From the NCBI GenBank assembly GCA_964534515.1, contig CAZHPW010000105.1:1-6260 (forward strand): 6,260 nucleotides of DNA. Direction: 5' to 3'. Shown here piece by piece: positions 1 to 5,831 of this stretch (positions are counted from its first letter, which is position 1; each line of letters opens with the position of its first letter). This DNA is from UBA6115 sp964534515. GTDB lineage: Bacteria > Bacillota > Clostridia > Christensenellales > Aristaeellaceae. A program made the position numbers and the translations under genes. The notes under the pieces were generated by a model. It saw nothing but the letters and a program-made list of their open reading frames with translations. It did not search any database and had not been told where the DNA came from.

Positions 1-177
1 TCAAGCCTTTGGGATGCCCAAAGTGCCGCTGTCAACCATTTTTTCACCCGCTATGTACAGCAGGTCGGCTCCCTGCGACAAACACTCTGCCTTCCCCGTA
101 CTGAGGGGGCCTGGCATCAAATCATCGACCCGGGTGCCATTAAGTAAGATGTGGGTAAAAACAGTCAACTGGCGCAC
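1..177 (-). CDS. Small hypothetical protein, 58 aa, GTG start
   Basis: I do not recognise this protein. The reading frame runs from a GTG at 177 to a TGA at 1-3 and encodes 58 residues, beginning MRQLTVFTHILLNG and ending SGTLGIPKA. It has no membrane segment and no obvious motif apart from one Cys (C32). Support is indirect. A near-consensus promoter lies just upstream on the same strand (204-232), and an in-frame stop (181-183) lies just before the GTG, so the start can hardly be further upstream. GC by codon position (about 57, 45 and 64 percent for positions 1, 2 and 3, counted by hand) has the shape expected of a gene in a GC-rich genome. The Shine-Dalgarno is weak: AGGG about 12 nt before the GTG. 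The plus strand is also open here in two frames (1-147 with no start in the window, and 14-199), so a shadow or a plus-strand gene end remains possible. Function unknown. Confidence 0.55.
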   Translation of the reverse strand: MRQLTVFTHILLNGTRVDDLMPGPLSTGKAECLSQGADLLYIAGEKMVDSGTLGIPKA

Positions 178-203
178 ACTTCAGGATAAATCCCTGTGAC
201 TGT

Positions 204-232
204 ATTTTATACGCCAGCTCAATCGCTGTCAA
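204..232 (-). promoter_or_regulatory. Sigma-A-type promoter for the small gene at 1-177
   Basis: On the minus strand a perfect -35 box TTGACA (227-232) is separated by exactly 17 nt from a -10 box TAAAAT (204-209, five of six consensus bases). Transcription would start near 197, leaving a leader of about 20 nt before the GTG at 177. The leader contains CAGG...CCTG (182-196), a 4-5 bp hairpin that would pair away the only AGGG available as a ribosome binding site. This is one of the best promoter matches in the window and the main argument that the small minus-strand frame is a real gene. Confidence 0.7.
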
Positions 233-326
233 GTCGTACAAAGTGCGCTGTTTGCCGCCCCAAACAAGAGAAATTCAGATAAATTTGTATCAAATATCCC
301 ATGAGGGTACCTGCATACTTAACCGG

Positions 327-354
327 AAAACAAAAAAATAGCCAGGTGGCCGCT
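327..354 (-). terminator. Probable weak Rho-independent terminator of the motor operon
   Basis: About 20 nt past the stop of the 167-aa gene, the minus strand has a short imperfect stem (340-354, outer pairs AGC/GCT plus inner GG/CC with a bulge). It is followed by ATTTTTTTGTTTT, with the seven-T tract at 332-338. The T tract is convincing but the stem is short, so termination may be partial. There is no matching T tract on the plus strand, so it would act only on the minus-strand operon. Confidence 0.45.
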
Positions 355-374
355 TGTTTGAGACTTTGCCCGCC

Positions 375-878
375 TTATCCGTAGGTCACCTTGCGGATGA
401 AGGGCTGGCCCCAGACATAGTAGCTGACCTGGATGTCGCGCACCGCGTGCAGGTCCTTTCGCGTTAGCAGGTAGCAGCGCAAGCGCATCTGCCGCCTGGC
501 GTCCGCGTTGATGGAATAATTGATGTCCATGGCGTCAAACTCCTGCTGGGAGAAGCAGAGCACATCGCCCTTTAGCGGCACAACCAGCGCTTCCAGCATC
601 TGCGCCTGAATGAGGCCGGCGTTCTTCACCAGGATGGTGTATTCCAGGATGACATAGTCATCCATATCGCCGTCTAGTTGGTCCTCATAGACCACCCCGC
701 GCACGCCGCCGTTGTCCAATTGCTCAGACAGGCGTTTGAAGCGCAGCTCAAATTCCTCCTGGGGCAGGGCGCGTACGCCCTCAACGGACAGGCCCAGGTC
801 AGCGCCCAGGACGCCCCAAAGGGTGACCCCGGCAACCGCAAGGGCCAGAATAAAGAGGAAAATGGCGAATTTCTTCAT
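375..878 (-). CDS. Membrane-anchored extracytoplasmic protein, third gene of ZorAB-like operon (unknown family)
   Basis: This 167-aa protein is of a family I do not recognise. It starts with KK and a hydrophobic stretch (about residues 4-24). No lipobox is visible and no clean AxA cleavage site follows, so a single N-terminal membrane anchor with the remaining ~140 residues outside the cell is most likely. The outer part looks beta-rich, with runs such as YVILEYTILVKNAG (75-88) and VSYYVWGQPFIRKVTYG at the very C-terminus, as in small Ig-like or beta-sandwich domains. Its only cysteines, C108 and C135, could form a disulfide. The ATG shares its A with the TGA of the OmpA-domain gene upstream (TGATG), and there is no good Shine-Dalgarno, so translation probably depends on coupling. 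Inference: it is a partner of the two motor proteins, perhaps acting at the cell-wall side. Coding status is well supported by the tight overlap; function is unknown. Confidence 0.85.
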   Translation of the reverse strand: MKKFAIFLFILALAVAGVTLWGVLGADLGLSVEGVRALPQEEFELRFKRLSEQLDNGGVRGVVYEDQLDGDMDDYVILEYTILVKNAGLIQAQMLEALVVPLKGDVLCFSQQEFDAMDINYSINADARRQMRLRCYLLTRKDLHAVRDIQVSYYVWGQPFIRKVTYG

Positions 879-1855
879 CAGCGGTTCTGCTGCAGGATTT
901 GATTCATCTTCTGAATCATCTCGCTGTCCTTCAACCGGAACTGGATTTCAACCCGTCGGCTGGCATCCATGTTCTCTGTCCCGTCGGGGTTGTAGATGCG
1001 GTTGGCGAAGCTGCGCCCCTTGGCGGTCAGTATGCTCTGCAACTTGCTGCGCTGCGGGCCGGTAAGGCCGGGCATCTCCAGCATGTAGGTGGCCACCCCC
1101 AGCGCGCGGTCCTGGGACAGCTGCAGGTTAAACAGGTAGCTGCCCTTGCTGTCGGTATGCCCCTCAATCACAATCTCAGCCAGGTAATCCTGGTACTCGG
1201 GCCTTAGCAGTACATCCAGGTACACGGGCACCAGTTGGGCCAATTGCGCCTGTCCCGCCGGCAGAAGGATGTCGCCGCCTGACTGGAACAAGAGGCTGCT
1301 GTCCAGCATGATATCGCCGGTATCGGTGTCCACCTTGACGTTCAGGCTGCTTTTTGAGAAGGACAGGCTCAGGTCCTGGATAATCTGGGTCCTGACGCCC
1401 AAAAGGTCGTCAATCTGCTGCTGCTGGGCGCTCATCGCCACCTGCATCTCGTTTAAGGATTGTTCCTGGGAAATCAACTGCAATTGCAGCAGGGCTTGCT
1501 CGTCTTCCTTCGTTTTAAGCGCCGCCTGCGCGGCCTTGAGGTCGTCCTCCTGCTTTTGCAGCTGGATTTGGATGGAGGCCACTTCCTCCTCCTTGCCCAT
1601 CAGTTCCGCCTGGGCGGTGCGCAGGTCGTCCTCTTTTTGCACGAGTGAAATCTGCACCCGGTCCAGTTCCACCTGCTGCTCCTCAAGCTCCCTGGTTTTC
1701 ACATCCAGCACCGAAAAATACTGGTAGATGCTTACCATCAGCGCCAGAATGAAGACCAGCAGCAAGCTGGACAGCATATCGGAAAAGGATATCCAGTGGC
1801 TGCCGCCGTCTCCCTTTGAAATTTGCCTGCGCGGCGCTTTGATGGCCCTCATCAT
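878..1855 (-). CDS. ZorB/MotB-like motor subunit with coiled-coil stalk and OmpA peptidoglycan-binding domain
   Basis: This 325-aa protein should be the wall-anchored half of an ion-driven membrane motor. Residues 20-26 (HWISFSD) lead into one membrane helix (about 27-47). D26 sits at its cytoplasmic end, where MotB and ZorB carry the proton-binding aspartate (Asp32 in E. coli MotB). Residues 52-165 are a long coiled coil containing a 28-residue repeat. Residues about 175-308 are an OmpA-like domain with EGHTDSKGSYLFNLQLSQDR (231-250), in which D235 and R250 correspond to the residues that hold diaminopimelate in OmpA-type domains, and DASRRVEI (297-304). The stalk is longer than in typical ZorB or flagellar MotB and may span a thick wall. 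Tandem ATGs (1855 and 1852) overlap the TGA of the preceding gene by 4 or 1 nt; no Shine-Dalgarno is visible, suggesting translational coupling. A flagellar stator is unlikely because no flagellar genes are nearby. Family assignment is firm; the ZorB label is an inference from the gene pair. Confidence 0.88.
   Translation of the reverse strand: MMRAIKAPRRQISKGDGGSHWISFSDMLSSLLLVFILALMVSIYQYFSVLDVKTRELEEQQVELDRVQISLVQKEDDLRTAQAELMGKEEEVASIQIQLQKQEDDLKAAQAALKTKEDEQALLQLQLISQEQSLNEMQVAMSAQQQQIDDLLGVRTQIIQDLSLSFSKSSLNVKVDTDTGDIMLDSSLLFQSGGDILLPAGQAQLAQLVPVYLDVLLRPEYQDYLAEIVIEGHTDSKGSYLFNLQLSQDRALGVATYMLEMPGLTGPQRSKLQSILTAKGRSFANRIYNPDGTENMDASRRVEIQFRLKDSEMIQKMNQILQQNR
1394..1645 (-). repeat. Tandem 28-codon coiled-coil repeats inside the ZorB/MotB-like gene
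   Basis: Residues 71-98, 99-126 and 127-154 of the OmpA-domain protein align without gaps at a 28-residue (four-heptad) period. The first two copies share EDDL-x-x-AQA-x-L at positions 5-15, then K-E at 18-19 and alternating Q/hydrophobic residues at the end. The third copy is diverged but keeps the leucine or methionine positions and the Q at position 12. Residues 51-70 before them look like a further, weaker partial copy. The period of 84 bp is preserved at DNA level, as expected from internal duplication of a helical stalk. Confidence 0.7.
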
Positions 1856-3378
1856 ACTTTTTCTGCCATGTTTTCAGCCGCCTGGGTGGCGCGGTTGAGC
1901 GCGGCGGTCATGTCATTCAAGGCCTGCTGCACGCGGGAGAGCTGCTTGATGTCACTTTCACCCGCCGTAGCGCCTTTTAAGTCGTTCGCCAATTTGCTGG
2001 TCATGTCGTGCATGCTCTCTTCAAACAGCCCCAGGGTGCGTGAGAGGCCGGTAGATATATTTTCCACAAAGCCGGCGTAGCTGTCCTGCAGCAGTTTGCC
2101 GGAGCGCGCCATCTCATTGGCCACTTCGTGCGTGCGGTCAGACGCGGCTTCGGCCTGCTTGTCCACCGCTTCCAGCACCTTGCCAGACCAGGCGGCGTAC
2201 TGCTCCATCAGGTTCTTAAGGTCAGCCTGCGCGTCCACCAGGGCGTTGTAACGCTCACCCTGGCGGGTGATGTCCTGGTGAATGCCGGACAGGAGGGAGG
2301 CAGTCTCCTGCGCCAATAGCGCGCCGGAAGCCTGGTTTTTGTTCAGTGCCCCGACATAGCCGTCAAAGCGCTCAATCACCGCCTGGGTGACCTCGCCCGT
2401 CTTTTGCATGCTGTCCAAAATGCTGTCCGCCGCGGCCATGGTGGTATTTAAGGACTCATGGCTGATGGCCTGGGACTGGTTGATTTGGGACAGGGTCTTG
2501 CCCAATTGCAGGAACTGGCCGTTTAGGGCGGTGTTCATCTGCTCCACAAACTGGTTGACCACGTGGTTGAGACCTTCCAGTTGGGATTGGGTTTCAGACA
2601 GGATAAACTGCTGCATGTTCTGGGAGATGGGCGCGAAGGCGCGGGAGACGGACTGGCTGATGCCGCTCTCCAGGCGCTGGTTGACCTCGTTGAAGGCGCC
2701 GGAGAGGAAGATGGCCTGGTCCTCCATGTAGCAGGTCTGGCGCACCTGGTCATCCAGCGGCCGCTGCATCACAACCTCGGAAAACGCCTGGTTAAAGTCA
2801 TCCATCGCGCCGGTCGCGGCGCCCTGGGCGGCACGGAAGAAGATATTGAACAGCAGCGAGCAGACCAGGCCGGCGATGGAGGTGCCGTAGGCAAAGGTCA
2901 TACCCGAAATCATGGTGTGAATGGAGGACACGGTGTTGCTGGCGTTGCTCAGGTCCAGGTTGCCAAGGCCGCGCATCAGGCCGATGAAGGTACCCAGGAT
3001 GCCCAGGCTGGTCAAGAGCCCCGGAATGACCTCGGCCAATTGGAAGTGGGCAAAGTCACGTAAGGTGGTCTCATCGTTGATGTAGTCTTCCACATCACAG
3101 GACAGCCCGCGCTGGTCCAGTTGCTCGGCGTTGACCAAAAAGCGGCTCCACTGCTTTTGCATGGGACGCCCTAAATACAGCGTGTCCTGCCAGTCCGGCC
3201 GCCCGGTCTCTGAGGGCTTGAACACCGCCAGGTTATGAATCCCCTTCCTAAACGCGCGCGCCGCGCGGTTTAAGGGAAAGACGCATTTTGACAGGCCAAT
3301 GATAAAACATACGGCAACAGCGCCATAGACCAGAAGGTCTATCAGCTTGCCGGACAACGCGCTTAAAAATTCGTTCAA
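1852..3378 (-). CDS. ZorA/MotA/TolQ/ExbB-type proton channel subunit with long cytoplasmic tail
   Basis: This 508-aa protein is the channel-forming half of the motor. Three membrane segments are visible: about 12-33, 116-137 and 155-183. The second contains IPGLLTSLGILGTFIGL (118-134), matching the LG-x-LGT motif of ExbB/TolQ; T130 corresponds to the conserved channel threonine. The third contains SGMTFAYGTSIAGLVCSLLFN (158-178), the second signature of the family. Residues 184-508 form a cytoplasmic tail rich in Q, N, A and L with heptad-like spacing. From 251 to the end there is no proline, so one very long helix or coiled coil is likely, as in ZorA, whose tail projects into the cytoplasm. 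TolQ and ExbB lack such a tail. The start is a TTG at 3378, supported by a good Shine-Dalgarno and an in-frame TGA immediately upstream. It is the first gene of the operon and overlaps the ZorB-like gene. ZorA is the closest named model; the exact subfamily is uncertain. Confidence 0.88.
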   Translation of the reverse strand: MNEFLSALSGKLIDLLVYGAVAVCFIIGLSKCVFPLNRAARAFRKGIHNLAVFKPSETGRPDWQDTLYLGRPMQKQWSRFLVNAEQLDQRGLSCDVEDYINDETTLRDFAHFQLAEVIPGLLTSLGILGTFIGLMRGLGNLDLSNASNTVSSIHTMISGMTFAYGTSIAGLVCSLLFNIFFRAAQGAATGAMDDFNQAFSEVVMQRPLDDQVRQTCYMEDQAIFLSGAFNEVNQRLESGISQSVSRAFAPISQNMQQFILSETQSQLEGLNHVVNQFVEQMNTALNGQFLQLGKTLSQINQSQAISHESLNTTMAAADSILDSMQKTGEVTQAVIERFDGYVGALNKNQASGALLAQETASLLSGIHQDITRQGERYNALVDAQADLKNLMEQYAAWSGKVLEAVDKQAEAASDRTHEVANEMARSGKLLQDSYAGFVENISTGLSRTLGLFEESMHDMTSKLANDLKGATAGESDIKQLSRVQQALNDMTAALNRATQAAENMAEKV

Positions 3379-3386
3379 TCAATCCA

Positions 3387-3394
3387 CCACCTTT
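3387..3394 (-). promoter_or_regulatory. Ribosome binding site fixing a TTG start
   Basis: The minus strand reads AAAGGTGG here, followed by 8 nt and then TTG at 3378. The codon just before the TTG is an in-frame TGA, so no earlier start exists. The next plausible starts would cut into the first membrane helix. This makes TTG the start of the channel subunit. Confidence 0.75.
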
Positions 3395-3403
3395 GTGCAC
3401 AGT

Positions 3404-3432
3404 ATTGTAACTTTTATTTATTATTATTGCAA
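3404..3432 (-). promoter_or_regulatory. Promoter of the ZorAB-like operon
   Basis: The minus strand has TTGCAA (-35, 3427-3432, four of six consensus bases), a 17-nt AT-rich spacer (3410-3426) and TACAAT (-10, 3404-3409, five of six). The start point would be near 3397, leaving a leader of about 20 nt that begins just before the Shine-Dalgarno. It is back to back with the hprK promoter, the -35 boxes being about 58 bp apart. Confidence 0.6.
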
Positions 3433-3490
3433 CAATTCCGTGATGTTCAGAAATCTTTGAAAACACATGCGGGCGGTGGGATTTGCTTGC

Positions 3491-3519
3491 TTGAACCAAC
3501 ATGCCCGATAAGGTATACT
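3491..3519 (+). promoter_or_regulatory. Promoter of the hprK operon
   Basis: The plus strand has TTGAAC (-35, 3491-3496, four of six), a 17-nt spacer and TATACT (-10, 3514-3519, five of six). Transcription would start near 3526, giving a leader of about 34 nt before the TTG start of hprK. No convincing catabolite-responsive (cre) site overlaps it. Confidence 0.6.
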
Positions 3520-3543
3520 CACCTTTAGACTTCAATTGTCCCC

Positions 3544-3552
3544 GGGAGGTGG
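3544..3552 (+). promoter_or_regulatory. Strong ribosome binding site fixing the hprK TTG start
   Basis: GGGAGGTGG is followed by 7 nt and TTG at 3560. The protein then begins MVNLKELVEGLNLDVLSP, which fits the usual N-terminus of Firmicute HPr kinases, so this rare start codon is well supported. Confidence 0.8.
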
Positions 3553-3559
3553 TTAAGCG

Positions 3560-4471
3560 TTGGTTAACTTGAAAGAACTGGTCGAAGGCCTGAACCTGGA
3601 TGTGCTCTCGCCCTCCACCAAGGAGGAGATTGCCATCACCGCGGCGGAATTTAACCGTCCCGGCCTTGAGTTGAGCGGCTTTTATGAGCATTTTGCCTAT
3701 GAGCGCCCCCAAATCATCGGCAACGCGGAGATGGGCTACTTAATGGGCTTGCCGCCGCAAGAGCGCCATAAGAAGGTGGAGAAGTTCTTCTCCTATGACA
3801 TCCCCTGCATGATTTTCTGCCGCGGCCACCAGCCGCCCCAGGACCTCTTGGACCTGGCCAGGGCGCGGGACATCCCCATCCTGGGCACCAAACGGCCGAC
3901 CACCGGCTTCATCGTGTCCGCCATCATGTTCATCAACCGCCTCTTGGCCCCGCATACCACCATGCACGCCGTGCTGGTGGATGTCTACGGCGTTGGCGTC
4001 CTCATCACCGGGGAATCCGGCGCCGGCAAGAGCGAGGCGGCGCTGGAGCTCATCAAGCGCGGCCACCAATTGGTGGCGGACGACGTGGTGGACATCTGCC
4101 GGGTCAATGAAACGCGCCTCACCGGCGAAGCGCCGGAAACCATCCGCTTCTTCATGGAAATCAGGGGCATCGGCATCATTGATATCCGCCAGATGTATGG
4201 TGTGGGCTCTGTCATGATGAGCAAATCCATCGACATGGAAATCCACCTGGAGAACTGGAACGAGCAAAAGGAATACGACCGCCTGGGCCTGGAAGAAAAG
4301 TACACCACCATCATGGATGTCAAGGTGCCTTCCATCACCCTGCCGGTCAAGCCCGGGCGCAACCTGGCCATCATCATTGAGGTCGCTGCCCGCAACCTGA
4401 GCTTGAAGCGCATGGGTTATTCCGCCGCCAAGGAACTGGACAAGCGGCTGACCGACATGATGAACCAATAA
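3560..4471 (+). CDS. hprK: HPr kinase/phosphorylase
   Basis: This bifunctional enzyme phosphorylates HPr on its regulatory serine (Ser46) with ATP or pyrophosphate, and removes the phosphate by phosphorolysis. P-Ser-HPr is the CcpA co-repressor, so HPrK drives carbon catabolite control and inducer exclusion in the cytoplasm. The 303-aa length is typical. The N-terminal half (1-130) is the usual regulatory domain. The catalytic part has H136 in TMHAVLVD, a Walker A loop GESGAGKS (151-158), the acidic pair VADD (172-175), the HPrK signature EIRGIGIID (200-208), and the conserved C-terminal loop VKPGRNLAIIIEVAARN (263-279). Nothing essential appears to be missing. It is the first gene of an operon and is followed after 31 nt by the glucokinase gene. 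The start is TTG behind a strong Shine-Dalgarno. Confidence 0.97.
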   Translation: MVNLKELVEGLNLDVLSPSTKEEIAITAAEFNRPGLELSGFYEHFAYERPQIIGNAEMGYLMGLPPQERHKKVEKFFSYDIPCMIFCRGHQPPQDLLDLARARDIPILGTKRPTTGFIVSAIMFINRLLAPHTTMHAVLVDVYGVGVLITGESGAGKSEAALELIKRGHQLVADDVVDICRVNETRLTGEAPETIRFFMEIRGIGIIDIRQMYGVGSVMMSKSIDMEIHLENWNEQKEYDRLGLEEKYTTIMDVKVPSITLPVKPGRNLAIIIEVAARNLSLKRMGYSAAKELDKRLTDMMNQ

Positions 4472-4502
4472 ATCCTCAATATTACAAATATAGGAGAGCA
4501 CC

Positions 4503-5468
4503 ATGGTCTATATCGGAATTGACTTGGGCGGCACCAAAATCGCGGCCGGCATTACCACCAGGGAAGGTGAAATCCTGGCCCAGGCTTCAACCGCCACCAT
4601 CGCTGAGCGGCACTACAAGGACGTGGTGCGCGACATGGCCACCTGCGCCCTGGAGGCGCTGGAGGGCGCGGGCAAAACCATTGACGATGTGGATTCCATC
4701 GGCATTGGCATCCCGGGCATCGCGGACAACGTCACCGGCGTTGTTATCTTTTGCACCAACCTGGGCTGGCACAATGTGCCCCTGCGGGATGAGCTGCAAA
4801 AGTACATCAACAAGCCCGTCTTCATTGATAATGACGCCACGGTCGCCGGCCTTGCCGAAAGCCAGGCGGGCGTCAGCAAAAACGCCTCCTCCAGCGTCTT
4901 CTTGACCCTGGGCACCGGCGTTGGCGGCGGCATCATCATCAACGGCAAGCCCTGGACCGGCGCGCACGGCGTTGCCAGCGAACTGGGCCATCTGACCCTG
5001 GAGTTGGACGGCATCCCCTGCACCTGTGGCAAAAGCGGCTGCCTTGAGCGTTACTGCTCCGCCACCGGGCTTATCCGCATGGGCCGCGAGGCTGTGGCCA
5101 TGCACCCGGAAAGCATGATTCTGCAGCGCGCCGGCAGCCCCGAAAAAATCAACGGCAAAATCATCATTGACTGCTCCAAGGAGGGCGACCCCATCGCCAT
5201 GAAGGTCTTTGACCGCTACACCAGGTACCTGGCGCTGGCGATTAACACCGTCATCTCCTTCCTGGACCCGGAAATGATTGTCTTGGGCGGCGGCATCAGC
5301 ATGTCCGGCCAGTATTTACTGGATGCCATCACCGAAAAGATTCCAAACTACCTGATGTTTAAGAGCATGCCCTACGGCGAAATCAAGCTGGCGGTTCTGG
5401 GCAACAACGCGGGCATCATCGGCGCCGCGATGCTGGGCATGGTGCTCAAGGAAGGGGAGAGCCTGTGA
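4503..5468 (+). CDS. glk: ROK-family glucokinase
   Basis: This cytoplasmic ATP-dependent sugar kinase of 321 aa most likely converts glucose to glucose 6-phosphate. It shows the N-terminal phosphate-binding DLGGTK (7-12), the catalytic FIDNDA (107-112) with D111 as general base, GTGVGGGI (137-144), and ELGHL (160-164) leading into the ROK zinc site CTCGKSGCLE (173-182), with H163, C173, C175 and C180 as ligands. LGGGIS (261-266) closes the nucleotide site. The ATG follows AGGAGAG (4492-4498) at short spacing. It lies 31 nt behind hprK and overlaps the next gene, so all three are probably co-transcribed. The pairing suggests that glucose phosphorylated here feeds the pool of intermediates (fructose 1,6-bisphosphate) that activates HPrK. 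ROK members can also act on N-acetylmannosamine or fructose; glucose is favoured by overall similarity, not by a residue that can be read off. Confidence 0.9.
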   Translation: MVYIGIDLGGTKIAAGITTREGEILAQASTATIAERHYKDVVRDMATCALEALEGAGKTIDDVDSIGIGIPGIADNVTGVVIFCTNLGWHNVPLRDELQKYINKPVFIDNDATVAGLAESQAGVSKNASSSVFLTLGTGVGGGIIINGKPWTGAHGVASELGHLTLELDGIPCTCGKSGCLERYCSATGLIRMGREAVAMHPESMILQRAGSPEKINGKIIIDCSKEGDPIAMKVFDRYTRYLALAINTVISFLDPEMIVLGGGISMSGQYLLDAITEKIPNYLMFKSMPYGEIKLAVLGNNAGIIGAAMLGMVLKEGESL

Positions 5469-5809
5469 TGGACATCGCGAAACTGTTTTTGGACACTCCG
5501 GAGGATAAAAGCCGGGTCACCGTGCGCGGCTGGGTCAAAACCCTGCGCGTCGCGCACAAGCCGGCGGGCGCCGCGCTGGGGATCCTGGCCCTGATCCACG
5601 GCATTCTGGCCCTGGGCACGCTGCGCCTGCACACCGGGAGCATCGTCTGGATCCTGGCGCTCCTAACGGCCATCCTGGGCGGCATGTTCTACCGAAAGAA
5701 AAAAGCGCCGCTGTTCCGCTGGCACAAACGCCTGGCGCTGGCGACGGCCCTGCTGACCCTGGTACACCTGATCTTCCCCTACGCGCTGTGCCACCTGTTC
5801 GGCATATGA
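5468..5809 (+). CDS. Small three-helix membrane protein, probable b-haem (ferric-reductase-like) protein
   Basis: This 113-aa membrane protein has three predicted helices at about 31-52, 57-75 and 86-106. Positively charged residues before helix 1 and the RKKK after helix 2 place the N-terminus inside. Helix 1 carries H30 and H44; helix 3 carries H86 and H100. Both pairs are HK-x12-H, and the two members of each pair sit at matching depths. Two helices each with H-x13-H are how yeast ferric reductases and, with nearly the same spacing, NOX enzymes hold two stacked b-haems, so haem binding is inferred. No flavin or NAD(P)H domain is present, so an electron partner would be needed. H55 and H109 are further histidines. 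The ATG shares its A with the glucokinase stop (TGATG), 7 nt after AAGGGGAGA; a GTG at 5465 is an alternative start adding one residue. It is the last gene before the terminator. An unrelated small membrane protein cannot be excluded. Confidence 0.85.
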   Translation: MDIAKLFLDTPEDKSRVTVRGWVKTLRVAHKPAGAALGILALIHGILALGTLRLHTGSIVWILALLTAILGGMFYRKKKAPLFRWHKRLALATALLTLVHLIFPYALCHLFGI

Positions 5810-5831
5810 CCATTGCATTGGCCTGATTGGG

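Noticed and set aside
1..147. Plus-strand open frame from the window edge ending at TAA 145-147, possibly the end of a gene
   Set aside because: It has no recognisable motif and no terminator follows on the plus strand, while the minus frame has a strong promoter and a better codon-position GC pattern. It is kept as an alternative only.
283..295. Small inverted repeat ATTTG-TAT-CAAAT in the gap between the small gene and the motor operon
   Set aside because: Arms of 5 bp in AT-rich DNA are expected by chance, and it does not overlap either promoter.
375..3378. A complete Zorya defence system
   Set aside because: Only the ZorAB-type pair is present. No helicase (ZorD), ZorC or HNH-type ZorE is encoded anywhere in the window, and the neighbours are metabolic genes.
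878..3378. Flagellar stator motAB or a Tol-Pal/ExbBD system
   Set aside because: The channel protein has three helices plus a very long C-terminal tail, the partner has an unusually long coiled coil, no flagellar genes are nearby, and the organism appears Gram-positive, so a Tol or Ton system is unlikely.
3458..3471. Catabolite-responsive (cre-like) site upstream of hprK
   Set aside because: It resembles the cre consensus at the left half but lacks the central CG and has about three mismatches, so it is not convincing.
3740..4504. Long minus-strand open frame opposite hprK (and similar ones opposite the glucokinase and motor genes)
   Set aside because: These are antisense shadows of GC-rich coding sequence; they show low-complexity composition rich in H, D, G and A and no family motif.
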